Part shown: piece after piece, positions 6,329 to 12,624 of the stretch
How positions within the stretch are numbered: position 1 is the first letter of the stretch
Layout: every line of letters begins with the position of its first letter
Assembly (NCBI GenBank): GCA_938091165.1
Contig: CALKNK010000039.1
Span: forward strand, 1 to 12,624
Length of the DNA stretch: 12,624 bases
Source of the DNA: an uncultured Ilumatobacter sp.
Lineage (GTDB): Bacteria; Actinomycetota; Acidimicrobiia; Acidimicrobiales; Ilumatobacteraceae
Reading direction: 5' to 3'
Notes under the pieces: model-generated
The model's input: only the letters and a program-made list of their open reading frames with translations
Databases searched by the model: none
Told to the model about the DNA's origin: nothing
Program-made: the position numbers and the translations under genes

Positions 6329-7411
6329 TTATGGGTTCCTGTTATCCAAGCAGTCGCGTTCTGGGGTGTCGTCGAGCTCGATGCTGATTATTTGCGTGGT
6401 GTCGGCTTCGATCGTAGAGCCGGACACCGTGCCGTCGATCTGTAGACGTTCACCGGCGGTAATGGTGGCAGAGGGGTCGGTCGCGGAGAATAGGTTGGCG
6501 GAGTCAAACGTGATCTGCGCAGTGTCATCCCCGTTGTCGACGATGCCGATGGTGCCTCCTTCGCTGAGGTAACCGAGGGCCCGGAACGGGGAGTTGGTCG
6601 CACATAAATTGACGATGCCATGGGTGTAACTGAATTGAGGCGATGCCGGGTCGCTAAGGCGAACCGTACCAAGGCTTGCGCATTCCACAGTGGTGAGACC
6701 GCTGGGATTTGCGGAGACTTCGAAGGAGCCGTCACCGCCCAGCACCAACATCGCAAACCCGTCGTCACCCAAATCGGTGTACTCGCGGGTGTCAAGCGCG
6801 ATGCCTGCCTCGGAGTACAGACCAAAAGCATTGCTTTCATCAATGCCTTGCTCAATGACCAACGGGCCGAACTCAGCAGCGGCGACAAAGCTCGTGACCT
6901 GGTATCCCGGAACTGGACTTGTGGTGCAGGCGTGAACGATTTTGTACTCGGTTCCAGCGACCAGAGCCGTGCCGGGAGCGGCAGGTGCAGTGCCCTCTGA
7001 TGGTGCGGTCGTAGTAGGGGCCACCGAGGCCGGAGGAACCGTCGTCTCTGGAGTTCCGGTTGACTCCGGTGCGATGGTGGTCTCGCTGCCAACCGTGGTC
7101 GGCGGAGTCACCAGCGTTTCCGGCGCGACGGTGGTCTCACTCGCCGGCGTAGTCTCAGGAACTACGGTCGTTTCGGGGGCGATCGTCGTGGACGTGGACA
7201 CGTCGGTCGAAATCGTGTCGTCATCACCACTCCCAATGATGAGAAAGATCGCAAGGGCGCCGAGCGCTCCGACGCTCAATGAAATTGCGCCGGGAATGAG
7301 CCACGCCGGGCGTCCTGGTTTCGGTTTTGTTGGTGGTATCGGCGGAACCGGGGGGAGATTTCCCGTGTTGGCCCAGAGATCCGGCTCGCCGTCACTCCCG
7401 TTGTCGGTCAT
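6329..7411 (-). CDS. Membrane-anchored protein with Thr/Pro linker, unknown function
   Basis: I do not recognise a family for this 360-residue protein. The N-terminus (1-36) is hydrophilic and proline-rich (LPPVPPIPPTKPKPGRP), followed by one hydrophobic segment at about 37-60 (WLIPGAISLSVGALGALAIFLIIG region). A low-complexity linker of repeated ETTV/APETT-like units spans about 66-145. The C-terminal domain (about 150-360) is probably exported and contains four cysteines (162, 244, 270, 354), enough for two disulfides, and alternating beta-like stretches ending 'IISIELDDTPERDCLDN'. The layout, with cytoplasmic tail, single anchor and a stalk carrying an extracellular beta domain, suggests a surface-exposed or sensing protein. 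ATG 7411 is preferred; an in-frame GTG lies 6 codons upstream (7429) inside a palindrome. It lies 61 bp downstream of selO on the same strand, with a hairpin between them. Confidence 0.7.
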   Translation of the reverse strand: MTDNGSDGEPDLWANTGNLPPVPPIPPTKPKPGRPAWLIPGAISLSVGALGALAIFLIIGSGDDDTISTDVSTSTTIAPETTVVPETTPASETTVAPETLVTPPTTVGSETTIAPESTGTPETTVPPASVAPTTTAPSEGTAPAAPGTALVAGTEYKIVHACTTSPVPGYQVTSFVAAAEFGPLVIEQGIDESNAFGLYSEAGIALDTREYTDLGDDGFAMLVLGGDGSFEVSANPSGLTTVECASLGTVRLSDPASPQFSYTHGIVNLCATNSPFRALGYLSEGGTIGIVDNGDDTAQITFDSANLFSATDPSATITAGERLQIDGTVSGSTIEADTTQIISIELDDTPERDCLDNRNP

Positions 7412-7418
7412 GCACAGA

Positions 7419-7429
7419 GTGTGACACAC
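7419..7429. promoter_or_regulatory. 11-bp palindrome upstream of the membrane-anchored protein
   Basis: GTGTG-A-CACAC is a perfect palindrome 7 nt upstream of ATG 7411. It could be a small operator or chance; no clear promoter boxes are nearby. Confidence 0.25.
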
Positions 7430-7441
7430 GGTCTGAAATTG

Positions 7442-7456
7442 CCGGCGAACCGCCGG
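7442..7456 (-). terminator. Probable selO terminator hairpin
   Basis: On the minus strand, 16 nt past the selO stop, CCGGCG and CGCCGG form a perfect 6-bp stem around a 3-nt loop (GTT), followed by CAATTT. It lies in the 61-bp gap before the next minus-strand gene, suggesting at least partial termination between them. Confidence 0.45.
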
Positions 7457-7472
7457 ACGTCATGTCCCTTGG

Positions 7473-9110
7473 TCACGATGAGCACGACAGCATCGAACAA
7501 CCGACGCGCTCACGGGCCCAGTCGGGGCGAAGTCTGGCGTACTCGGCGCGGCCTGGCTGATCGTCATATGGACGACGGAACAGGTCGAGGAGTTCGTCGA
7601 TCATGTCGTACGACCCGGCGTCAGCTTTGTCAATTGCCAACTGAGCGAGGTAGTTGCGCAGGACGTACTTCGGGTTGACGGCGTGCATTTCAGCGCGGCG
7701 TTCGTCCGGTGAGCGGTTGGTCGTTGCGCTGATCGTGACATAGCGCCGGAACCAGTCAGCCGTTCGCGCCAGAACCTCGCCGCTGAGTTCTGAAACGGTG
7801 TAGTAGGCGCCGTGCAGCGGCTGCATGAGCACGTCGTCGGTGACTGTGGTATCGATTTCGGTGACGTTGATGTCACCGAGTGTGCGGAAAAAGATCGTCA
7901 TATCGGTCTCGACGAGCGGCAAGATCTCGAGGAGTTCGCTCGCGAGTTCGCGGCGCACGTCAACGTTGAGCGCAACGTCCGTAAGTCCGAGTTTTGCAGA
8001 TAGTGCGGCATCCCAGGCGTTGCCGAAACGGGTGGGATAATCGTCGACCGCGGATTGGAGCGGGGCAACGTCGTCGATGAGCGATGCAAGCGCTCCGCCG
8101 AGCCGACTGAGATTCCACTGCCCAATATTGGGCTGGTTGCCGTAGCGGTAACGCTTGCTGCCTGCATCGGTGGTGTTTGGTGTCCAGCCAGGGTCAAAGT
8201 TTTCGAGCCATCCGTAAGGGCCATAGTCGATGGTGAGCCCGAGAATCGAGAGATTGTCGGTATTCATCACGCCGTGTACGAAACCGACGCGCATCCAGCC
8301 GACCATCAAATCGGCAGTGCGCTCCATAACTTCGCGGAACCATGCCGTGATCACATCGTCAGTGATTGGTTCCATCCCGGCATTTCCACCGCCGGCTTCC
8401 CCCACCAGAAGGTGGGGAAAATAGCGCTGGACGGTGTGCTCGACCAACTGTCGGAGGAGGTCAACCTCGCCGCGGGAGGCCGGCAGCTCGAAATGTCCGA
8501 ACCGGACGAAGCCCGGCGCAACGCGACAAACAACGGCTCCAGGTTCCGGTGCAGGATGTCCGTCGTAGAGCATGTCGCGCACGACCTCATCGCCAGTGAG
8601 GATGAGACTGAGTGCCCGCGTGGTTGGAATCCCAAGGTGGTGCATGGCCTCGCTGCACAGGAACTCGCGAATCGAGCTGCGCAGCACGGCGCGGCCATCG
8701 GCGCCGCGCGAGTACGGAGTAGGTCCGGCACCCTTCAATTGGAGAACTTGGTGACTGCCGCTCGGTGTGGTCACTTCGCCGAGCACAATCGCTCGTCCAT
8801 CACCGAGTTGTCCGGCCCAGTTTCCAAACTGGTGCCCACCGTAGGTCATAGCGAACGGCATCATGTCGGCGGGCACCTCGTTGCCGGAGAACGCGCGAGT
8901 GAACTGCTGACTGGCCACAACGGTCGCGCTGATGCCGAGTTCGGTGGCGATTTCTGCAGAGTGCGCGATGAGCGTTGGATCAGCTGTCGGAGTTGGAGCT
9001 ACACGAGACCACGCAGCGCCATTTACCTGTCGGCGCACATTTCGGTCGTCAGGGTCGCCGGGCAGATCCTCGAGGTACCAGTGATCGGTAATGAACTCGA
9101 GTTCGGTCAT
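7473..9110 (-). CDS. selO: Protein adenylyltransferase SelO (YdiU/UPF0061 pseudokinase)
   Basis: The 545-residue product matches SelO, a pseudokinase fold that transfers AMP from ATP to Ser, Thr or Tyr of target proteins and is linked to oxidative stress. Landmarks are 'YGGHQFGNWAGQLGDGRA' (90-107), 'LQLKGAGPTPYSRGADGRA' (123-141, Lys126 in the nucleotide-binding site), 'LRSSIREFLCSEAM' (143-156), 'HGVMNTDNLSI' (279-289, Asp285) and 'TIDYGPYG' (293-300, Asp295, the DFG-like metal ligand). The C-terminus ends Cys-Ser-Ser then TGA; in vertebrate SelO a selenocysteine occupies this antepenultimate site, so this is the cysteine form. Length is slightly above the bacterial norm. ATG 9110 lacks a strong Shine-Dalgarno, but the following sequence fits family N-termini. 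It follows the gntR gene by 69 bp on the same strand; read-through is possible, though a functional link to the methylamine block is not evident. Confidence 0.95.
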   Translation of the reverse strand: MTELEFITDHWYLEDLPGDPDDRNVRRQVNGAAWSRVAPTPTADPTLIAHSAEIATELGISATVVASQQFTRAFSGNEVPADMMPFAMTYGGHQFGNWAGQLGDGRAIVLGEVTTPSGSHQVLQLKGAGPTPYSRGADGRAVLRSSIREFLCSEAMHHLGIPTTRALSLILTGDEVVRDMLYDGHPAPEPGAVVCRVAPGFVRFGHFELPASRGEVDLLRQLVEHTVQRYFPHLLVGEAGGGNAGMEPITDDVITAWFREVMERTADLMVGWMRVGFVHGVMNTDNLSILGLTIDYGPYGWLENFDPGWTPNTTDAGSKRYRYGNQPNIGQWNLSRLGGALASLIDDVAPLQSAVDDYPTRFGNAWDAALSAKLGLTDVALNVDVRRELASELLEILPLVETDMTIFFRTLGDINVTEIDTTVTDDVLMQPLHGAYYTVSELSGEVLARTADWFRRYVTISATTNRSPDERRAEMHAVNPKYVLRNYLAQLAIDKADAGSYDMIDELLDLFRRPYDDQPGRAEYARLRPDWARERVGCSMLSCSS

Positions 9111-9179
9111 CAGGCCAGTCTCGCAGGATGGGTAACGACCACCACTCGATGCGTCGCACCGCTCGACTGGACAGCAGAG

Positions 9180-9872
9180 TCATCCCAGCGGTGAAGTCAG
9201 GCGGGCGGTCACCGCTGCGCGGACTTGTGCGTCGAAGCTGTTGACGTGTGCTTCGACAAGCTCAGCGACCTGCTCAGCATCGCCGCTGCGTAGGGCATCG
9301 TGGATCTCGGCGTGTTCGTCGACAGCGTGGGCCATGTCGTGAACGTCAGCGAGGTACATATGCCAAAGCCGATCGCTCTGCGCGTACAAGACATCAAGGT
9401 TGGCAGTAAGAAACCGATTGCCCGAGGCGCGCCAAATGATCTCATGGCAGCGTCGGTCGAGTTGGAGAAGCTCGGCGGGCGCCTTGCCGGGTTGCTGTAA
9501 TTTGGCGAGCACGTCAGCCATTTCGGCCCAGTCGGCTGCGGTGCCGCGCTTGGTAGCGAGTCGGGCCGCATAAGGCTCCATGACGGCGCGGGTCTCGTAG
9601 AGCATCGAGAGTTCGTCAACATCGATCGAACTGACGAACATGCCGCGCCGCGGAATCACGGTGACGAAGTGGTCGCGCGCGAGCCGCTGGAGTGCCTCGC
9701 GAATCGGCGTCCGGCTCATTTCGAGCACAACTTGAAGGTCTGCTTCACGAACGACGTCACCAGGCGCGAGTTCGAGGCGTATGATCTTCCGTCGAATTTC
9801 GTCGTAGGCGCGCTCGGCGAGAGACAGCGGTAACGGTTCTGCAATCGACAAAGCTGTTGACACGGACCTCAT
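9180..9872 (-). CDS. GntR-family transcriptional regulator, FCD (FadR C-terminal) subfamily
   Basis: The 230-residue protein has an N-terminal winged helix (about 16-82) with the GntR signature: 'AYDEIRRKIIRLELAPGD', 'READLQVVLEMSRTPIREAL' split around residue 52, and a wing 'VTVIPRRGMFV'. The C-terminal all-helical FCD domain (about 88-215) keeps metal-ligand-type residues: Asp139 and His143 in 'LDRRCHEIIW', His187 in 'DEHAEIHDAL' and His209 in 'VEAHVNSF'. FCD regulators typically sense small carboxylates and repress adjacent catabolic genes. The frame is open upstream to 9923, but that would run through the operator and the promoter; ATG 9872 (MRSVSTAL) is preferred. It is divergent from the dimethylglycine-dehydrogenase-like gene, with the palindrome TGATATATCA 8 nt before its start, so it probably controls both itself and that gene. 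The ligand is unknown; an N-methylated amino acid or its product is a reasonable guess. Confidence 0.9.
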   Translation of the reverse strand: MRSVSTALSIAEPLPLSLAERAYDEIRRKIIRLELAPGDVVREADLQVVLEMSRTPIREALQRLARDHFVTVIPRRGMFVSSIDVDELSMLYETRAVMEPYAARLATKRGTAADWAEMADVLAKLQQPGKAPAELLQLDRRCHEIIWRASGNRFLTANLDVLYAQSDRLWHMYLADVHDMAHAVDEHAEIHDALRSGDAEQVAELVEAHVNSFDAQVRAAVTARLTSPLG

Positions 9873-9885
9873 ACTCTGTTGATAT
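9857..9885 (+). promoter_or_regulatory. Sigma-70-type promoter of the FAD/GcvT enzyme gene
   Basis: A perfect TTGACA (9857-9862) is followed by 17 nt and TGATAT (9880-9885). Predicted start is near 9892, giving a leader of about 60 nt. A second TTGACA on the minus strand (plus 9894-9899) may serve the divergent gntR gene, but its -10 box would overlap the gntR start codon and is weak. Confidence 0.6.
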
Positions 9886-9889
9886 ATCA
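9880..9889. promoter_or_regulatory. Probable GntR operator TGATATATCA
   Basis: A perfect 10-bp palindrome lies in the 80-bp space between gntR and the divergent enzyme gene. AT-rich palindromes of the TGATATATCA type are usual for FCD-group GntR regulators. It overlaps the -10 box of the plus-strand promoter, so a bound regulator would block polymerase. Confidence 0.62.
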
Positions 9890-9938
9890 CCACTGTCAAG
9901 AGTGAAGTTGGTGCCAGGACCAACTCGACCTCCGCCTT

Positions 9939-9946
9939 GGAAAGAG
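9939..9946 (+). promoter_or_regulatory. Ribosome binding site that fixes the start at 9953
   Basis: GGAAAGAG ends 6 nt before ATG 9953. An out-of-frame ATG at 9948 stops after two codons. The in-frame TTG at 9857 lies in the -35 box, so it cannot be the start if this promoter is used. Confidence 0.6.
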
Positions 9947-9952
9947 CATGTC

Positions 9953-12490
9953 ATGAGCGAACAAGTTGTCCCCATCACCGCCAAAGTCGTCGTTATCGGC
10001 GCCGGCATTGTCGGAAACTGCTTGGTCGGCCACCTGGCTCGACTTGGCTGGACCGACATGGTGCTCCTCGACAAGGGCCCGCTGCCAAACCCAGGTGGAT
10101 CGACAGGGCACGCGTCAAACTTCATCTTCCCAGTTGATCACAACAAAGAGATGGCGCTCCTCGGAGTGCAGAGCGCCAACCAGTACCGCGATGTCGAGCG
10201 CAGCGTTGACTCGGGTGGTATCGAGGTCGCTCGGACCCAAGAGCGGATGGACGAGTTTGATCGTCGTATGACGTCCGCGAAAGCGTGGGGTGTCGAAGCC
10301 GAGTTACTAACGCCAGCGCAGGTTAAAGAACTCGTCCCGTTCATCAACGACGATGTGATCCTTGGAGGCTTCCACTGCCCGACAGTCAGCGTTGTTGACT
10401 CCCTCGACACCGGCACCTTGTTCCGCAACGAGGCCATAGTCAAGACTGGGCTCAAGGTGTTCGCCAACACCGAGGTGCTGGACGTCGAGACTGAGGACGA
10501 GCCCGGCACTGGTCTCCAGAAGGTAACGGCCGTCGTCACGGACAAGGGCCGGATCGAGGCCGAATATGTCGTCGTGGCTTGCGGTGTCTGGTCGAACCGG
10601 ATAGCGAACATGGCTGGCGCAACGATCCCGCTCGTGCCTGCTGTGCACCAGATGGCTGACGTCGGCCCGATGGACGTGCTTGCCGAAACGCAAAGCGAGA
10701 TCAGCTACCCGATTGTCCGCGACATGGATACGTTCTGTTACGAACGGCAGTCTTCCGGCTCGATGGAAGTGGGCTCATATGCCCACCGTCCGATTCTGCA
10801 TCACCCTGACGACATCCCCTCGAACGAGGAAGCGGCACTCAGCCCGACCGAGATGCCGTTCACGCCCGATGACTTCGACCAGCAGATGGAAGAAGCGATC
10901 GAGTTAATGGACATGCTTGGCGACGCCGAGATTAAATACGCGATCAACGGTTTACTCTCGCTCACGCCTGACGCGATGCCGTGCCTCGGCGAGACCACCG
11001 AAGTGCGTAACCTTTGGTCGGCGGCTGCCGTTTGGGTGAAGGAAGGCCCGGGCATGGCGCAAGTCGTCGCCGAGTGGATGACTTACGGCTACCCCCGAGT
11101 GATCGACGCGCACGGCGCAGACATCGCACGGTTCTACGACCACGAGCGAAACGACGATCACATCTGGTCGCGGGCCGAAGAACACTTCAACAAGACCTAC
11201 GGCATCGTGCACCCGGCCGAGCAATGGGAGAATCGCCGCAACCTGCAAGTCAGCCCCCTTTTCTCGCGTCAAGAAGCGCTCGACGCCTTCTTCTTCCAGG
11301 CTCGGTCCTGGGAGCGCCCACAGTGGTACGGCATCAATGCCGACCTCGTCGAGCGTTATGGCGTCGAAGAACGCGAGGTCGAGTGGGACAATCGCTGGTG
11401 GAGTCCGATCACCGTTGGCGAGCACCTCAACATGCGCGAGAACTGCGGCGTTGTCGATCTGTCAGCGTTTCAGATCTTCGAGCTGTCCGGACCCGGTGCG
11501 GTCGAGTTCGCCGACTATCTCTCGGTTAACAAGATCTCAGCTCCCGGCCGCTCGACTTACACACCGTGGCTCACGCCCGACGGTGGTTTTCACTCTGACC
11601 TCACAATGCACCGCATCAGTGAGGACATCGTCAACGTTGTGACCGGGGTGTTCGACGGTGGTCGTGACCTTGCCTGGATCAAGAAGTACATGCCGAAGGA
11701 CGGCTCGGTCACGGTGACTGACCGCACGCTAGACACCTCGACCCTTGGGGTCTGGGGCCCAAATGCTCCTGCGGTCGTTGCGAAGCTGACTGATGCAGAC
11801 CTGACGTTCGACGGCTCGCCGTACGGCTCGCTCCGAAATGTCCAACTGCGTGTCAGCGACGGTGAAATCGATGCCACACTGTTCCGCATTTCGTATGTCG
11901 GCGACTCCGGCTGGGAGATCTACGTGGCGTGGGACGATGCCCCGAAGCTGTGGGATGCGCTGATGGAGGCAGGAGTTGACCTCGGTATTCGCGCCACCGG
12001 CGGCGGCGTGTACGGCACGTCGGGTCGCATCGAGAAGGGCTACCGCTTGCAAGGCGCCGAGCTCGAGAGCGAGTACAACCCGCTCGAAGCTGGCCTCGCC
12101 CGTCCCAAGGTGAAGTCGGCGGACTTCATCGGCAAGGACGCCTACCTCGCCGCCCGCGAGGCGGGCGACCCCGAAGTCCTGATGGTAACAATGACCGTGG
12201 ATGACCAGACCGACGCGCATGGCCGCATCCGTTGGATGCAAGGCGGTAACGAGCCGATCTGCGATCTTGACGGCAACACGCTCATGGACTCACACCAGCG
12301 TGTTTGTCGGGTAACCACGGCGGGCTACGGCCCCTCGGTTGAGAAAATGATCCTGATGGGCTACGTCCCGCGTGAGATGGCCGTGCCTGGCACGAAGCTG
12401 CAGACGGTGTACATGAACGAGTTCTTCCCGGTCACCGTCGTCGGTACCGACGGCCCGTTCGACCCGACTGATTCACGCCTCAAGGGCTGA
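9953..12490 (+). CDS. FAD-dependent N-methyl amino acid dehydrogenase (dimethylglycine/sarcosine dehydrogenase family, DAO + GcvT fusion)
   Basis: The 845-residue enzyme has the four-part layout of dimethylglycine and sarcosine dehydrogenases and Arthrobacter dimethylglycine oxidase: FAD-binding DAO domain (about 11-375) with 'VIGAGIVG' (14-21) and Asp40 at the end of beta-2; linker (about 380-435); aminomethyltransferase domain (about 440-725) with 'SGRIEKGYRLQGAELESEY'; and GcvT C-terminal barrel (about 740-835). 'GGSTGHAS' (48-55) places His53 where the family attaches FAD covalently. Asp549 ('SDLT') and Tyr648 ('ISYVGDSGW') are spaced as the folate-site Asp and Tyr I recall from dimethylglycine oxidase. 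The reaction would be oxidative N-demethylation, with the methyl carbon passed to THF as 5,10-methylene-THF and electrons to ETF, whose beta subunit starts 1 nt downstream. The exact substrate (dimethylglycine, sarcosine or another) is uncertain. It is probably controlled by the divergent GntR. Confidence 0.88.
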   Translation: MSEQVVPITAKVVVIGAGIVGNCLVGHLARLGWTDMVLLDKGPLPNPGGSTGHASNFIFPVDHNKEMALLGVQSANQYRDVERSVDSGGIEVARTQERMDEFDRRMTSAKAWGVEAELLTPAQVKELVPFINDDVILGGFHCPTVSVVDSLDTGTLFRNEAIVKTGLKVFANTEVLDVETEDEPGTGLQKVTAVVTDKGRIEAEYVVVACGVWSNRIANMAGATIPLVPAVHQMADVGPMDVLAETQSEISYPIVRDMDTFCYERQSSGSMEVGSYAHRPILHHPDDIPSNEEAALSPTEMPFTPDDFDQQMEEAIELMDMLGDAEIKYAINGLLSLTPDAMPCLGETTEVRNLWSAAAVWVKEGPGMAQVVAEWMTYGYPRVIDAHGADIARFYDHERNDDHIWSRAEEHFNKTYGIVHPAEQWENRRNLQVSPLFSRQEALDAFFFQARSWERPQWYGINADLVERYGVEEREVEWDNRWWSPITVGEHLNMRENCGVVDLSAFQIFELSGPGAVEFADYLSVNKISAPGRSTYTPWLTPDGGFHSDLTMHRISEDIVNVVTGVFDGGRDLAWIKKYMPKDGSVTVTDRTLDTSTLGVWGPNAPAVVAKLTDADLTFDGSPYGSLRNVQLRVSDGEIDATLFRISYVGDSGWEIYVAWDDAPKLWDALMEAGVDLGIRATGGGVYGTSGRIEKGYRLQGAELESEYNPLEAGLARPKVKSADFIGKDAYLAAREAGDPEVLMVTMTVDDQTDAHGRIRWMQGGNEPICDLDGNTLMDSHQRVCRVTTAGYGPSVEKMILMGYVPREMAVPGTKLQTVYMNEFFPVTVVGTDGPFDPTDSRLKG
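12482..12486 (+). promoter_or_regulatory. Ribosome binding site of etfB inside the upstream gene
   Basis: AAGGG lies 5 nt before ATG 12492 and forms part of the final Lys-Gly codons of the dehydrogenase. It supports tight coupling of the two genes. Confidence 0.5.
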
Positions 12491-12491
12491 T

Positions 12492-12624
12492 ATGAGGGTT
12501 CTTGTTTGTGTGAAGCGGGTGCCGGCGCCCGGCGCCAAGATCAATATCACCGACGATGGCCAGGCTGTCGATGCGACCAACCTTGGTCACACGATGAGTC
12601 CGCACGAAGAGTGTGCTCTTGAGT
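12492..12624 (+). CDS. etfB: Electron transfer flavoprotein beta subunit (3' partial)
   Basis: Only the first 44 codons are in the window. They read MRVLVCVKRVPAPGAK, then 'INITDDGQAVDATN' and 'MSPHEECALE', which is the standard EtfB/FixA start: the 'VCVKRVP' strand, then the 'N..D..ALE' segment of the AMP-binding fold. EtfAB accepts electrons from FAD dehydrogenases, including dimethylglycine and sarcosine dehydrogenases, and passes them to ETF-quinone oxidoreductase. The ATG begins 1 nt after the stop of the preceding gene, and an AAGGG box (12482-12486) inside that gene's last codons serves as ribosome binding site, so the pair is translationally coupled. An etfA gene would be expected just beyond the edge. 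Confidence 0.93.
   Translation, partial: MRVLVCVKRVPAPGAKINITDDGQAVDATNLGHTMSPHEECALE

Noticed and set aside
8400..8417. Perfect hairpin CCCCACC-AGAA-GGTGGGG followed by AAAA
   Set aside because: It lies inside selO where the bases encode a Phe-Pro-His-Leu-Leu-Val-Gly stretch; no gene end or start is nearby, so chance is the simplest explanation.
8055..9194. A 379-codon open frame antisense to selO
   Set aside because: Its complement is the strongly conserved SelO coding sequence with all family motifs, so this frame is a byproduct of codon bias.
9857..9952. TTG start at 9857 for the FAD/GcvT enzyme
   Set aside because: That codon is part of the -35 box and the extension crosses the -10 box and operator; ATG 9953 has a good ribosome binding site and begins just before the first beta strand of the FAD fold.
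1..12624. CRISPR arrays, insertion sequences, tRNA or rRNA genes, toxin-antitoxin or phage genes
   Set aside because: No direct repeat arrays, transposase motifs, cloverleaf-like sequences or rRNA-like stretches were seen; the window looks like ordinary metabolic chromosome.

Overview
The window is gene-dense, high-GC DNA (about 60% by eye) with short spacers, strong G/C third positions and GTG as well as ATG starts. It looks like an actinobacterial chromosome. A Thr/Pro-rich 'ETTVAPETT'-style linker in a membrane-anchored protein and an actinobacterial-type dimethylglycine oxidase/dehydrogenase relative fit a member of Acidimicrobiia or a relative, but that placement is inference from style, not from a marker gene. 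I see no mobile element, CRISPR array, tRNA or rRNA.

Layout. (1) 1-1636, plus strand: the C-terminal part of an S4-domain RNA-binding protein (Hsp15-like), tightly followed by a YcaD-like MFS transporter; a 9-bp-stem hairpin at 1649-1672 separates it from the convergent next operon. (2) 1682-4372, minus strand: formate-tetrahydrofolate ligase (fhs) followed by a MetF-like methylenetetrahydrofolate reductase. A good sigma-70-type promoter (4491-4519) with a perfect 15-bp palindrome over the predicted start site lies upstream, and the roughly 110-nt leader can fold. (3) 4594-6303, plus strand: a type-B carboxylesterase, divergent from fhs. (4) 6329-9110, minus strand: a membrane-anchored protein of unknown function and, upstream of it, a SelO-family pseudokinase/AMPylase. 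(5) 9180-12624: a GntR/FCD regulator (minus) divergent from an 845-aa FAD + GcvT fusion enzyme of the dimethylglycine/sarcosine dehydrogenase family (plus), whose stop is 1 nt from the start of an electron-transfer flavoprotein beta subunit that runs off the window.

How it may work together. The FAD/GcvT enzyme would oxidise an N-methyl group, pass electrons to ETF (hence etfB immediately downstream) and load the C1 unit onto tetrahydrofolate as 5,10-methylene-THF. MetF and Fhs, about 5.5 kb away, handle exactly this C1-THF pool: reduction to or oxidation of methyl-THF, and interconversion of formyl-THF with formate plus ATP. The GntR protein probably senses a carboxylate ligand and binds the TGATATATCA palindrome that overlaps the -10 box of the dehydrogenase promoter. 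The functional link between the two C1 blocks is inference; their promoters carry different palindromes, so they would be controlled separately. The most interesting points are the two promoter/operator sites, the divergent flavin-attachment segment of the dehydrogenase, the divergent MetF, and the possible structured leader of fhs.
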